From assembly GCA_018105865.1 (NCBI GenBank), contig CM030834.1:4086757-4150756 (forward strand): DNA of 64,000 nt, given 5' to 3'. This document shows, in pieces, positions 1 through 11,529 of this stretch (positions are counted from its first letter, which is position 1; each line of letters opens with the position of its first letter). The notes beneath the pieces are model-generated. The model was not told the origin of the DNA. It saw only the letters and a list, made by a program, of their open reading frames with translations, and ran no database searches. Source of the DNA: Metaphire vulgaris (taxonomy: Eukaryota > Annelida > Clitellata > Crassiclitellata > Megascolecidae). A program made the translations under genes and the position numbers.

Positions 1-6
1 GCAACC

Positions 7-333
7 GTGGCAGACACAGTCGCTGCCACCTACTTACCATCCACTTCTCTCGCAGCAGGAGCCGCCGCTAAAGCCGCTGCTGTCAGAAAAACAGCAAATT
101 ATCAAAACATGACCACTATGTACACATTCCTGCCAATCGCACTTGAGACGCTCGGCCCCATAAATCAAGACAACCTTTGTTTTATCAACGAGCTTGGTCA
201 TCGTCTTGCTCAGCAATCCGGAGACAAGAGGGAAGGAAGCTTTCTCTTCCAACGATTGTCTGTCACTCTGCAGCGATTCAACGCCATTGCTTTTCGAGGA
301 ACATTTCCAGACCTCGAACCGGACGAGAATTAG
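7..333 (+). pseudogene. Retroelement-type C-terminal fragment
   Basis: An open frame of 108 codons, running in from the window edge, with the pattern 'FLPIALETLGPIN...FINELGHRLA...SFLFQRLSVTLQRFNA...GTFP'. I associate this block with the far C-terminal end of retroelement polyproteins in marine invertebrates; that is recalled family knowledge, not a search. The initial Met is not necessarily a start, because the frame is near the edge. The frame closes at the TAG after 330 and AT-rich non-coding sequence follows. It is probably the 3' end of a mobile element and not a host gene. Confidence 0.4.
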
Positions 334-461
334 CCACACAATTTCTTAATGTCTCCGGACACTTTTTTCGTAAATCCCTCGGGAATGAAGTACCGAGGAC
401 AAATATTATAACAATAGAACTTGTTGCCATAAAGAGAAAGTCCACTGTGTTCATTTTATAA

Positions 462-1800
462 TATTTATAACATTTTATAATATTTATAATTCAAATTTAT
501 ATAGAAAATTGATTGACAAAAGTGCAGTGCATTTTGCTGTACTTCAACCAGTTCTTCACAGTTCACGTGATAACATGTTACTTTGCTTGCAAAGTAACTT
601 TTCCCAGAAATTAGTTACAATTTGATGTAACTAGCAGCATGAATCTGAATTACTAATTGTTATAACTTCTGTAAACATTGCAATATTTTAGGTCATCAGG
701 TGCTAAGCCTATATACCGGGTAATGCTAGATGTCAAGCTGCCAAAGTAATGCTGATGAGAAGCAGAGATGATATTTAGATAAGCACAGTAAATGGATTAA
801 TATATGTTGGTTATAATCACTGCCCCTCAACTGTGATAATCATTCTTAGAAACAAGAGTTACGAGACATCGTAGTCTCTGAGGAGGAGAGAGAAGAGGAT
901 GACGGCTACTATAATTATAAACAACAAATCCCACTGTACAGCCAGAAGACAACCTACCACATACAGCTTTAGAAGTCCCTATATAAGCAATTAAAGATAG
1001 AACAAATCATGCTTTTAATAACCTTATCAATGATTGAATGCCAAAGTCTGTTGTTTCATATACCGGTACACAAGACAGGCAAGTTGAGGACATCAACTGC
1101 ATGTTGAAATTTCAAAGAAAAGCTTAAATGGCTATATCCATGAAAAAACTTGCAAAAGTACACCAAATTCCATGAATTTTGACCCAAGAATTGCCAAAAT
1201 TTTTACAATGAAACCGAATGGTACAATTGTTTTTCAAGATTAGAAAGAAATTTGTCTCTGACATTGTTGACCAGAATAACACATATCATGTCTCTTTGAC
1301 CTCTCACATGTCCAAATTCATCATGATGTTGTGGTTCAATGCATACTGCAGGAAATTTGTATTTAATAGCTACAAGTGTTTAGAATTTGCATCTTAAAAC
1401 ACCTTAGTTTACCACCATGCAAATAGTAAATAAAGTCAAGAAATCTGATTTATGAGCATGAAGAATGCCAGTAATGATGCAGTTTGAATGTCTTAAGCAT
1501 CTATTTTGCAACTATTGAGCCAGCTACCAGGCTTCACTCAATCATCTTATAAAAATACACTGCCATCATACTTTTTACTAATCAAAAAATATTAGACATA
1601 ATTTTTAATAGTATTGTAGTTTTCACCCACCGTATGCCATAGCAGTAGCCGAGCTTATGATAAGGGTCGGCTGGTTTTGGAAAGTCAGGACCTGTTGTGT
1701 AGATTTCCTAAAATTTCATAAAATAATGAGGCAATATATGTGAACAGAGGACATATAAAATATTAAATTTGCCAATACACCAGCATTACAGTAGTCTATA
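462..1800. other. AT-rich intergenic stretch, no gene seen
   Basis: About 1.3 kb of AT-rich sequence without a frame of useful length, recognisable domain, tRNA-like box or clean terminal repeat. It contains one TACCGGTA palindrome (1061-1068). Confidence 0.5.
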
Positions 1801-1808
1801 TCAGGGGC

Positions 1809-2276
1809 TAGAGCTGTGCCGATTAATTGGCAACATTCATAATCGGACCGATTATTAGGACAATCGGAACTATCGGTAATCGGGCGTCAGTCCGGTGCCG
1901 ATACTGATCAATCGGTAACATTTGTATTTAGGCCAATTATTATGGTAATCGGAACAATCGGTTATAAAGTACAATGAGAATATAAAAATTTCAAATTTGA
2001 CATAATAAGTATTAATAACAAAATCAGTATCCATTAATGATTAAACATACATCATGTATTGAGTCTCTTGGTAAATGTCGAATTACACCTGCGTATAGAA
2101 GACACGTGCATTTATGCTGAACCTTAATTTATGGCATATTTGATTGTATGATCATTAAAATGTCCGATTTGGAGAATTCGACAGCTAATCGATATCGGCA
2201 AAACAATCGGCCATGTAACAATAGGAACAATCGATAATCGGAACAATCGGCAAAGTGTGCAATCGGCTAAGCTCTA
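1809..2276. mobile_element. Non-autonomous hAT-like element with CAATCGG-type subterminal arrays
   Basis: The ends are inverted: TAGAGCTGTGCCGATT on the left and AATCGGCTAAGCTCTA on the right. Flanking octamers TCAGGGGC (1801-1808) and TTAGGGGT (2277-2284) match at 6 of 8, as expected for an old 8-bp target duplication. Just inside both ends, short words of the type (A/C)AATCGG and its complement are repeated many times. No transposase frame is visible. A second piece of a similar family lies at 14929-15028. Confidence 0.6.
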
Positions 2277-2541
2277 TTAGGGGTGGGCAACCTGCAGCCC
2301 GCCGGAGCACAACAAATAATAATTTTTTTCTATAGCCATTAACTGTTCACTACTGCTTTTTGGCGACTTGCGGATAATGAAAGCAAGGATTGAATGCGCA
2401 GGAGTCATAAATTTTATGCAAAAGTCGATTATTTAATAACATCTCTATGGTCTATCTACAATTTTATGTATTTGCGAGAGGTTTTATTGTCGTTACTTTG
2501 TTTAAAATTTTATGAAAATTTCTTAAATTATCATAAAAATG

Positions 2542-2788
2542 CAGGCACGTTGTAACGAATTTTCAGCAGGGGGTGCAGATTTTCTCAAGATAAAAGTTGC
2601 GACAAGAGGGAAAATTTGCGCAAAAAGAGGTCGTCACTAACTTTATCCTCCTAAAAGCCTTGACGAGCAAAAACGATCGTCATCTCTCGTTCATATATTT
2701 AAAAATTTTCACAAGCAAATTTTTTTTAAAAACCTTATCTTCCAAGGGTGCAGCTGCACCCTCTGCACCCCTATTTCCTATGAGCCTG
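2542..2788. mobile_element. Small hAT-like MITE with CAGG(C) ends
   Basis: Starts CAGGCACG and ends GAGCCTG; flanking octamers TAAAAATG (2534-2541) and TACAAATG (2789-2796) match 7 of 8. Inside the right end is a GGTGCAGCTGCACC palindrome region, and the middle carries the 'ttgacgagcaaaaacgatcgtcatc' type module shared with other elements here. The left 40 bases are similar to the complement of the right end of 36169-36559, so the two are one family. No coding capacity. Confidence 0.7.
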
Positions 2789-2796
2789 TACAAATG

Positions 2797-3595
2797 AGTT
2801 CAGATAAACGTGTTAAAAAGAGGAAAATTGAAGGAGAATGTCGTTCATTTGGTTTGGCACTCCAAGGAGGAAACCTTTGATCGCTCGCACTGAGCTTCAC
2901 CTTGATGAAGCCAACATTCGACCGTCGACGGAGGTGTGCCTGTTTGGGAGTACTTTTCGATGAAACGGTGTCGTTTGCTGGCCATGTCGACAGCGTGGCC
3001 CGTGCGTGCTTCCGGCAACTTCGAACGATCAAAGAGGTCCGTCGGTACATTTCAACTGCGGTGGCCATACAACTGGTTCGCGCCTTCATCGTAACATGGA
3101 CCGACTACTGCAACGGGTTACTTCTGGGCCTTCCCGACCGTCACTCGCCTGGCTGCAGTCGGCCCTCAATGCCTCCACTCGGTTGATCTTCAAGGTGCAT
3201 TGGCACGACCACGTGACCTCCCTACTTCAGGACAAACTGCACTGGCTACGGGTCCCAGAGCGTTTCGAGTTCAAGTGCTGTTCGTTGACGTTCTGGACAC
3301 TACACGATCCCTTCTGCCCGGAATACCTTGCGACGCTCGCTCGAAAGCCGGCGTGGAGCGATCGACGGCTCCACCTTTGTTCCAGTTGGCGAACCCAACT
3401 GTACGTTTCACCTCCGTCGAAGATTGTCAAGTTCGGCAAACGTTCATTCTCGTGCGAAAAATCCCCTCCTCTGGAACACATTGCTGGATAGCGTGTCGTC
3501 CATCACTTCCTTTGGAGAGTTCGCAAGCAAACTAAAGACGTATTTATTCAACATCTCATTTCCACGCTCCTTGACTTTGGCCCTTGCTAAGTTAC

Positions 3596-3626
<31 letters not shown>

Positions 3627-3630
3627 TAGC
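2797..3630 (+). mobile_element. L2/CR1-type LINE, C-terminal part and 3' end
   Basis: Shifted plus-strand frames translate as the region after the reverse-transcriptase core of L2-like LINEs: 'LGVLFDETVSFAGHV', 'RQLRTIKEVRRYI', 'DYCNGLLLGLP', then 'LHWLRVPERFEFK' and 'PPLEH..LDSV'. The order is right, but at least two frameshifts break it. It ends in an (ATC)n tail (3597-3627), the usual simple-repeat 3' terminus of such LINEs. The closest relative in the window is 20830-21545. Dead, 5'-truncated copy. Confidence 0.8.
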
Positions 3631-3714
3631 ATGCCCCACTCTGGAGCGTAGTTGTTTCCAAGAACTGGCGCCAGCTGTCTCTGTTTTGAGCAAGTTTCCA
3701 TCCCAAGAATAAGC

Positions 3715-4035
3715 CAGAGTTCTATGTTACTACACTATATAAATTTTCATGAACAATACCAATAATACAACGACAGGCAGAAATTTATTTGAGTGTGTAC
3801 AGAACTGTTTGGGCAGAATGGGTCTACCGTGGAATAAATTGGCCAGTATAACAACAGATGGTGCACCTCTGTTAACAGGAAAGCACGTTGGTCTAGTCAT
3901 GTTGCTTAATGACAAAATAAAAAGCGAACATCAAGTCATGCAGCTCTTGCATTTCACTGCTTTATTCACCCAGAAAGCCTTTGCAAATCAGTCCTTAGGT
4001 TTCAACAGGTTATTTATCTGATTGTTGCAACAGTG
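3715..4035 (+). pseudogene. hAT transposase fragment (GTF2IRD2/ZBED-like)
   Basis: The frame at 3749-4021 reads 'GRNLFECVQNCLGRMGLPWNKLASITTDGAPLLTGKHVGLV', matching the part of hAT transposases of the GTF2IRD2 type that contains the TTDGAP-x2-TGK motif (the Asp belongs to the catalytic core). It covers only about 60-70 codons of a protein that is normally over 500 residues; flanking sequence gives no further homology. A remnant with no host function expected. Confidence 0.7.
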
Positions 4036-4089
4036 AATTCATTGGATCAAGAGGACTAAACCACAGACAATTCAGGACTTTGTTGGAGG

Positions 4090-4771
4090 AGATGGAGTGT
4101 GAAAAGGACCTTCTATAGACGAATCTTGAGACTGAGAGAAATACATTGGTCCTCCAGATGTTGTTGAGGGAAAACATGGCTGATAAAGCAAGGGAGATGT
4201 GTCGTTTGAGGTCCTCATTACAGTACCCGTTTGACGACTGGGTATTGCCGAGATATATGAAGCTCTATGTTGCTTCTGTGGTTTTGCTGCCAATGGACAC
4301 CGTTGAAGTTGGAAGGCCACATCCCAGGTTCTGTAACCGCGTCTTATTCCAGGTGGCCTTCAGACTGAAACTTGCGACGGAGGAACTGAAGTCGGAGAAA
4401 TATTTGGCAGTGCCAGCTTTAGGAGACAGAAAGAGGATGGTGTCATTGGCGTAGACCAGGGCCGAGAAAAAATGTAGACTGACATTAATTCCTGGAGCAG
4501 ATGACATAGGCCTATGGCTCAGGATCCAATCAATGGTCATGCAGAACAGACCAGGAGCGAGGATACACCCCTGTCGGACACTGGATGATGTCTATTATTT
4601 GAGGAGAGGTTTTGATTGTCCAACACAGATGAAGGCGTCTGTGTGTTGATGGAAATCAATAATCAGTCGAAGTATCATGTCAGGCATACCCTTTGAACGG
4701 AATGCCTTATAGAGCGCCTGCCTCACAGTTGACTGAATCGAATGCTGCTTTGATGTCTAGGTATGCAACAA
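4090..4771 (-). pseudogene. LINE reverse transcriptase fragment, I/Nimb-like
   Basis: Read on the minus strand, RT blocks appear in order: 'YLDIKAAFDSV' near 4740-4770, 'RQGCILAPGLF' near 4550-4580, 'LVYANDTILFL' near 4440-4470 and 'WNKTRLQNLGCG' near 4330-4360. The usual YADD/FADD catalytic box is YAND, so the first catalytic Asp of the pair is lost. Stops and frame changes separate the blocks. The wording after the box resembles I/Nimb-type LINEs of marine invertebrates. Its upstream end is cut by the element at 4772. Confidence 0.65.
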
Positions 4772-5084
4772 GAGGCTGTACATCAATTAAGTCAAAAAGT
4801 AGGCAATTTTAGCCCCCCTTTGACAAAAACTGTCAAACTTTCAGTGATCCCTAATGAAATTATGTCACAAACTTTAAACACCCTCCCTACAAGGTACAAA
4901 TATTTTATATGGCTGGCTTTTGTGCTAAAATAGAATTATGGACATTATTTTTTGATCCATTAAATTTATTGTAAAAATAAAATTGTTGACATCAATTTAT
5001 CTTGATCCCTTCCCCTGTCAACAAGTGTCAAACTTTTTCAAACCCCTCCCTCTTATATTGCTGACGTAATTAATGGACAGCCCC
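4772..5084. mobile_element. MITE with GGGGCTGTCCATTAATTA-type inverted ends (copy 1)
   Basis: Left end GAGGCTGTACATCAATTAAG, right end ending GTAATTAATGGACAGCCCC: inverted, with several differences. Subterminal 'tgtcaaactttt' and 'cccctccc' words are shared with the better preserved copy at 33318-33750. No clear target duplication. It sits between an I/Nimb-like RT fragment and an L2 fragment. No coding capacity. Confidence 0.6.
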
Positions 5085-6190
5085 ACAGTTAATGTACTTG
5101 GTCTCAATCCTTCCAAAACAGAATTTCTTTTAATTGGACTGACAAAACTAAAAAATTGAAAATCCCACACTAACTTTAGCCGCAGACACAATAATAACCC
5201 CTGTTCCAACTGCAAAATATCTTGGATTTACTTTTGACTCATCTCTACATTTTGAAGCTCACATATCCCAACTATTGAAATCCGGTTATGCTCACATTCG
5301 AGATCTACGCCACCTTTGTCCCTGCCTTGATATTAAAGCTGCTTCTACTATTGCCACTTCAATAGTTCACTCTAAGTTACACTACTGCAACTCACTGTTT
5401 CACAATCTTCCAAAAACTTCCATATGTAGACTCCAATCGATTCAATATGCCTTAGCTCGTGCAGTTACCAAATTCTGCCACATTACACCATTACTCAACT
5501 CTCTACACTGGCTGAAAATAGCAAAACGCATTAAATCTAAATAATTTCGATGACTTATAACTCATTTCATACATCAAAACCAGTCTACCAACGAAATCTG
5601 ATTATCCCACAACATTCTTGATCCACTCGACCTTCCTCTCATGTCACTCTCCTTTGTCCTCTGAATCAATTATCTCTCAAAATTTGCAGTGCTTTTTCAT
5701 ATGCTGCACCAGACCTATGGAACTCAACTCTAGTATCCCTCCACTGTCTACACCAGTGTTTCCCAAACTGTGGGTCGCGACCCAAAAGTGGGTGTCAGGG
5801 CTCAGTCCAGTGGGTCGCAAGGTAATGTGAAAGTGGATTCAAAAGTGTCATTTCTAACCAACACTATAATGAAGTGGGTCTCGATCCCAAAATGTTTAGG
5901 AAACCCTGAACTACACCATGGTCAAACGACAAATTCTGAGTCACTACTTCCTTCACTTCTTGCAACATCTCGTCAAATTTTCCCATCCAAACTCAAAGCA
6001 TTTCTCTTTAAAAAAATCATTTTCTGCATACCTATAACATCCCAACCATAATGACCCTTTGGATTAAATGACCCTGCATGAAAGACCTCACATTAGGATA
6101 TAGTTACTGCATACTAAGATTAAGCGCCTAGGAATAAGGAGCTACTGTGATGCTTCTTTTGAAAGCACTATAGAAATTCACGAGATTTTA
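5085..6190 (+). mobile_element. L2-type LINE 3' half, interrupted by a hAT MITE
   Basis: Plus-strand frames give 'GLNPSKTEFLLIG', 'KYLGFTFDSSLHFEAHI', then (5275-5544) 'LRHLCPCLDIKAASTIATSIVHSKLHYCNSLFHNLPKTSICRLQSIQYALARAV..HITPLLNSLHWL', which is the standard order after the RT core of L2 LINEs. A copy of the same subfamily lies on the minus strand at 60190-61200. The sequence is split at 5754-5908 by a small hAT element and ends near 6190 after 'aagcactatagaaattc', a typical LINE 3' end. Frameshifts make it inactive. Confidence 0.75.
5754..5908 (+). mobile_element. hAT MITE (CAGTGTTTCCCAAACTGTGG type) inside an L2 LINE
   Basis: Begins CAGTGTTTCCCAAACTGTGG followed by a GTCGCGACCC motif, and ends AAACCCTG. 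Flanking octamers are GTCTACAC (5746-5753) and AACTACAC (5909-5916), 6 of 8 identical. The homologous L2 sequence on the other strand at about 60320-60350 has no insertion and reads straight through ('cgctgtctacatcaaagcc' when complemented), which acts as an empty site. The same family occurs at 62066-62751. Confidence 0.75.
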
Positions 6191-6540
6191 CTTTTATTTA
6201 GTCAAATATCTAGGCTTGTGTTTAATGCTGTTCCTCATTTTTACCACTTCCCTTCGGCAACAAAGACTGAGTAGACCTTAGCAGTTCTAGCGGGACTAGA
6301 TCCTGTTCCATCAGCATGCCACCCTAGTGAGTTACCAATCTACCATCTCACCACTCTCAGAATTAGAGATTTAAGCCAACCTTTATAGCCTCTGGATCAC
6401 AGGTGAAAATCATGACCTTGTGAACAAAGCACATTCGATAAGTATGTCCATGTTCATTCACCCTGTAAAATATAATCCAATTTTGTACAATCAAACTTCA
6501 AAGAAGAAATCATTTGTTTATCATGCTAAAGCTCTATGCA

Positions 6541-7350
6541 CACTTTAACCTATCAATCAATCAAGTTCGTTTATTTCTCAACGACATCAAAAAGAACTTT
6601 ACTATTATAGTTAATAGAGTAAATATCAGCATTATATTATAAACCAAAATTGTCTTAATCTGAACAGTCTTTACTGCACAATGACACCAGAGTTGCTATA
6701 GTTATTGATAGATTGATAACAACATATTTGACCAGTGTCACGGTACATAAAAGAATTATTATTGAGAAAATGGTTGACCTAAGGGAATAGGATCCCGCAT
6801 GTTGGTCAACCTTAGGTATTTAAGTAACTGACATATGCAAATTGATGCATCTATTGTAGGTAGTAAAATAGTAGAAGTCATATAAGATAACTGCAAAATA
6901 AATGATACTTTTATATAATTAGTTAGTAAGAATAGATAAAGCAGTAATATTTACAAGCAAATTCATTAAAAAGGAATTAGAAATTTATAGAATTTTATTT
7001 AATTCTCTGAGGTGAAAAACTTAAGTTTGAAGTGTTAAAAGTGTTAATTGAATTAAATTTTTTATTACTAAAGGAAGACTATTCCAGAATCTGGGTCCAG
7101 AAAATTTAACAGTAAACAATCTAATATTAGTTGAAGCATATTGGAGATAGATATTTTTCTTGTTTCTAAGATTAAGATCACATTTATTATTTATTATTTC
7201 AAAAAATTATTTGCATAGAAAATAGGAGGTAACAAATTAAGTCGATATTTGAAGATAAATAAAGCAGATTATTGTTTATGTATATTCTCAATTTTAAATT
7301 TACTATATAGGTTAGTAGTATTGGTATAATCTAAATCTTTAAATATATAT
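6541..7350 (-). mobile_element. Decayed jockey/CR1-group LINE, 3' portion
   Basis: AT-rich sequence whose minus strand contains broken fragments of the LINE C-terminal region ('RFWNSLP'-like near 7080-7100) and a 3'-end-like segment from 6541 ('caatcaatcaagttcgtttatttctc'). I take it as the 3' part of the LINE whose RT is at 9305-11130; the block 7375-9300 between them is a later insertion. Only loosely supported. Confidence 0.4.
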
Positions 7351-7374
7351 CAGTCTTATTGCTTTGTTTTACAA

Positions 7375-7877
7375 TATTTGAAGTCTATTTATATTTGTTA
7401 TATGTATTTCCCCATCATCATCATCTTCACTTTCTTCCTGCATGGCGGCAAAAGTTAGATGCGAAACATTTCCACTTCGCTCGATCTTGCGCTAATCTGC
7501 ATCCTTCAGCAATCGACATGTTCTTTGCTTCCAGATCTTCTTTGATGTTATCCATCCATCTTTTTCTCGGTCTTCCTCTCCCTCTGTCTCTTTCTACTTT
7601 GTGCGTATGCAGTGCTTTGTAGGCCCATCTATTTTTCTCCATTCTTTTAACATGCCCAAACCAATTTAATCTCCTTTTGCACACTTTATCGTTAATTAAT
7701 TGCTTCTGTGGCTCCTGTCTGTTGCCTGATGTCTTCATTTCTCTTTTTTTATATTTGCTGACTCCATTATTTTTCTTAGGCAGCTCATCTCTGCAACCAT
7801 TAAACCTTTTTCGTCCGATTTTTTTATTACCCAAGTTTCCGATCCATATAAAATTTGAGGTATTACCAGATATGTAG
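7375..7877 (-). mobile_element. RTE-like LINE C-terminal domain
   Basis: On the minus strand the frame reads 'YGSETWVIKKSDEKG', 'VAEMSCLRKIM' and then (about 7430-7660) 'RLNWFGHVKRMEKNRWAYKAL', 'RGRGRPRKRWMDNIKEDLE' and 'AQDRAKWK'. This is the well known C-terminal segment of RTE/BovB-like LINEs. The matching upstream part, 'KQAFDSVWREGLWQTLRHIGIEEKLI', is found at 9115-9300, so one LINE is interrupted by the 1.2-kb block 7878-9110. The (ATC)n at 7403-7415 marks its 3' end. Confidence 0.75.
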
Positions 7878-8085
7878 CAAGTACACAATACTCCAAGTAC
7901 AAGTACAAGTACCTGGCCTCCAAGTACAAGTACACGTACAAGTACATGCATTCTAAAAACTTCGAGTACGAGTACAAGTACAAGTACCTGGCCTTTGAGT
8001 ACAAGTGCAAGTACAAGTACCGAAGCCTCTCGAAAGCCTCGAGTACAAGTACATGTACCGATCCTCATAGTCAAGTACAAACAGC
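7878..8085. repeat. AAGTAC-based short tandem array
   Basis: About 200 bases dominated by the hexamer AAGTAC (also ACGTAC and GAGTAC) with recurring 'ctggcct' spacers. Hexamers of this kind just inside an end are typical of hAT subterminal repeats. A BED-finger transposase fragment lies right beside it (8267-8482), so it is probably one end of a hAT element. Confidence 0.65.
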
Positions 8086-8266
8086 AAGTAGGCCTACACG
8101 TTATTAACAGGTAACTGTCTGTAACAGTTATTCAATAAAATTGACACAATTAGCAACGAGCCTTAGTCAAAATGTCAGTTCATTAGTTCATTACAGTGGT
8201 GAACAATCTAAATACCATCACAGTTGCCTAGGCGTTGAACGGCTTGATTGGCTACCCCGGAATGCT

Positions 8267-8482
8267 TTATAAATTATTAGGCCTAGTAATAGTTTTTACC
8301 AGCCTGTCAGTGTGCTTCCTTTCCAAATGTTTCACAAAGTTAGACGTCGTACCGCATTTGTCTGTTATAACTGTCACTTTATTTGTACACAATTTACATT
8401 TACCTCTAAGGCTTTTGCTCAACTTTATAATCAGTAAATGCAAACTTAACACTTTGCACTCAAAATCTTTATCTTCAGCCAT
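8267..8482 (-). pseudogene. BED zinc-finger N-terminus of a hAT transposase
   Basis: The 71-codon minus-strand frame begins 'MAEDKDFE' and contains a BED-type finger 'KCKLCTNKVTVI...TSNFVKHLERKHTD' with a C-x2-C and H-x4-H arrangement, followed by a basic segment. This is how BED-type hAT transposases start; the catalytic part is missing. It lies between the AAGTAC array and another hAT element (8597-9095), inside an RTE-like LINE. Confidence 0.7.
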
Positions 8483-8596
8483 GTTGATTTTGTTATTGTT
8501 TGTCTATGCCACAGAATATTTAATAGGCTGTGTTTAATTTCAATGCTCTGTCTGACCAACGGACAAGACCACATAGTTCTTCAGCAACCTAGCAGC

Positions 8597-9095
8597 CAGT
8601 GATGGGCAACTAGTTAACTAATTAGTTACTAACTAAAAGTTTAGCCAATTTTTTAGTTATCTTCATAGTTTAATTAAATATAAATAGTTTAGTTAAAATG
8701 ATAGTTTAACTGAAAATTTTTCCTAATAGCTAAATAGTTTAACTAAAACTTGTTAGTTGGTGTCCAGAATTCTCAATAACAGTACTTTTATCTATTACTT
8801 TCTGGGTCATTTTTTCCAAACAAACTTGACAACTTGTGTTCCTGCAGTCTTAAATATTAAATAGACAATAATTAATGAATTTGATGGTTCATTGACTGAC
8901 ATGTTCATGTTGCAAGCATCGCCTATATTTTCATGAACACATGCCTGATACCTGGGAAATAGTTGTAAAATTAGTTGCAAAAAGTTTAATTATATATTTT
9001 TTAGTTTAGTTAACTATTTTTGAAAGTTAGTTTTCAACTAAAAGTTTAACTACTTATTTCTAGTTTAAATTTAGTTATAGTTTAACTAATGTTTT
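8597..9095. mobile_element. hAT-like MITE with AACTAGTTAAC subterminal arrays
   Basis: Starts CAGTGATGGGCAACTAG. For roughly 150 bases at both ends it consists of variants of 'agttaactaaaagttta', in opposite orientations. Flanking octamers CTAGCAGC (8589-8596) and TTAGCAGT (9096-9103) agree at 6 of 8. The central part has no frame. A related family is at 30472-30830, where the words are 'gtaactagttac'. Confidence 0.65.
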
Positions 9096-9114
9096 TTAGC
9101 AGTGGTGGAGACAG

Positions 9115-9300
9115 CATACATCATTGTCTTGTTCTTATATTCCTGGTGAACCATTCGGATATCTCGCCATCCACTTTGATTGCACTTTCCGCTTTCTGAT
9201 ATATTATTTGTATCATTTTGATAAGTTTTTCTTCAATTCCGATGTGTCTCAATGTCTGCCAAAGTCCTTCCCGCCAGACTGAGTCAAATGCCTGTTTCTA
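9115..9300 (-). mobile_element. RTE-like LINE, RT palm fragment
   Basis: The minus-strand frame gives 'KQAFDSVWREGLWQTLRHIGIEEKLIKMI..IYQKAE', the RT block around the first catalytic Asp (AFDSVWR). It belongs with the C-terminal fragment at 7375-7877, from which it is separated by the inserted block 7878-9110. Confidence 0.7.
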
Positions 9301-9304
9301 TCAT

Positions 9305-11130
9305 CAATTATAGTACAATATGTTAGGTAGGAGTGGATCAGGGAAAAATAAAGTCTGTGAAGGGCTCTGAGTCAAGTAGATATTTAATATGTCTAATTAT
9401 ATTTAAATTTTTAGATAATTTATTTGATAATTCATTCATATTTTCTTTCCAGTTTAAATGCTGGTCTACAGTAATACCTAGGAATTTCATGGATGACTTT
9501 GGATTATGGTGGTATCGTTTATTTTTATCGGATCTAATTTATGAATGTTAGCCTTGCTTTTGATGTGGAAGTATATAAAATTTGTTTTATCTAGGTTAAG
9601 TGCAAGTTTGTTGATTTTAAACCAATTTGATATTTTTTAGTTCAAGATTTATTTGATTAGTTAGTTCCTTTAGGTCATTGTGACTTGCAATTAAATTGGT
9701 GTCATCAGCAAAAAGTAAGAATTTTAAAAAAGATGATATATTGGGTAAGTCATTTATAAATATTAAAAATAGAAGAGGGCCAAGTGTTGAGCCTCGAGGC
9801 ACTCCATATTTTATATTTTTAAGTTCAGATTTTTGAGAATTTACCCATGCAAATTGTTTGCAATTTGATAAATAATTAGTAAACCAGGTTTGAGAGAGAC
9901 CTTTAAAACCATAGTAGGCAAGTTTATTTAAAAGAATTTTATGATCTACAACATCAAAAGCTTTTTTAAGTCTAGAAAATTCCTATAGAATGATTGTGTG
10001 ATTCAATATTGTTTGTTACTATATCAATTAAATTCATAATAGGCATATATGTAGAGTTTTTTTGGCCTGAATCCAAATTGATAGTCAGACAACTTTTTTA
10101 TATTTATGTAGATAATTAATTGATCTGTTAAACATAGCGTTCTCAATTATTTTGGAAAAATAGGTAAATTCTAAATAGGTGTATAGTTAGATTCAATAGA
10201 TTTGGACCCTGATTTATATATTGGAATGCCCTTTGCTTTTTTTAATTTCATCTGGGACTATACCAGTTGTAAAAGAAGAGTTTATTATATCAGAAAGAGT
10301 TTCAGATATATAATCAGCACATTCAATAACTACGATTTGATTTATGTCGTCATATCCTGAGGAATTTTTATGTTTTAGATTTTTATAATATCATTAACTT
10401 CATTTGTAGTAGGAAATATTTGAAAAGTATGACAATTTGGATTGCCTTTAAGTGATTCATCAAATGATTGGTTTCCAATAACTGGTTGAATTTTTGATGC
10501 TATATCTGGTCAAACATTAACACAATAGTTATTAAATCTATCTGGGGTATTTGTATTGTTATTAGAAATACCATGTGTTTCATCTAATGGTTTAAGTATT
10601 ATTCCAGAGTTCAAGTTATAATTTTTATTTAATATATTGTTAATACATTTCCACATGCAGGAATTTGTGTTTGTGCATTTACTAATTATGCTGGAGTAAT
10701 AAAGATTTTCAGCATTTCTCATTATAATTTTGATTTTATTATTCAATTTATTAAAGGATTTTTAATTTTCACTGGAAGGATTTTTTAAATACTTTTATAT
10801 AAATTTGCTTTTATCGATTTATATAAGGCTGGAGTTATCCAAGGTTTTTTATATTTATTTAAAGATGTCATGGATATAATTGGAAAAGATTCTTGATAGT
10901 GATGTGTAAAAATTTCCAAGAAAATAGTATAGGCTTGGTCTGTTTTATTTTCGAAACATGCTTGTTTAACTTTGCTCCAGTCTGCTGATTTAATTATTTC
11001 TAAAAATTAATTTTTGTGTTCAGCCTCTATTTTCCTATAATTGGAAATTTTATTAGATAAATTTTTATCTGGTTTAACCTACATTTTAAAATATGACAAC
11101 AAGGAATCAGAATTAACACCTTAAATATTT
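9305..11130 (-). mobile_element. Decayed jockey/CR1-group LINE, RT region
   Basis: On the minus strand, at 9617-9802, the RT core reads 'GSTLGPLLFLIFINDLPN' and 'FLLFADDTNLIASHNDL', with the FADD catalytic box intact. Farther upstream (10000-11100) broken frames continue in the same AT-rich style, including a 78-codon frame at 10510-10746. Many stops and frameshifts; no active copy. The 3' part is probably at 6541-7350. Confidence 0.65.
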
Positions 11131-11138
11131 ATAGCAAC

Positions 11139-11313
11139 TGCATAATAATAATAATAATAATTATTATTATTATTATATATAAAAATAAAAAAAATATATA
11201 TAAAATAATAATGTCTACAGAATATTTATAATTGAATACACAAAGAGGCTTCTCTGCTCAAATATGAGCATATAAATCAAAATTACAAAATTAATAATAA
11301 GGTATAAAATAGT

Positions 11314-11363
<50 letters not shown>
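11139..11363. repeat. (AAT)n microsatellites
   Basis: Two AAT/ATT tracts, at about 11144-11175 and 11317-11363, separated by an AT-rich spacer. They lie between the LINE 5' remnant and the GC-richer segment starting at 11364. Confidence 0.85.
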
Positions 11364-11365
<2 letters not shown>

Positions 11366-11529
11366 TGGCGCACCCACGGCCGACTACTCTCCCAGGATGG
11401 CTGGCCCGACACGATGCGTCACCCGGTCAGCCTGCCTGCCTGCCTGTACTACTCTCTCAGACCGACTCTCTGTTCTACGCTTAAGGACGCATGGCCGTCC
11501 GACCTAGGCTTTTTGGCTTAGGATTTCTA

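Noticed and set aside
7880..8080. CRISPR-like or satellite array
   Set aside because: Hexamer repeats without spacers of constant length; best seen as hAT subterminal repeats.
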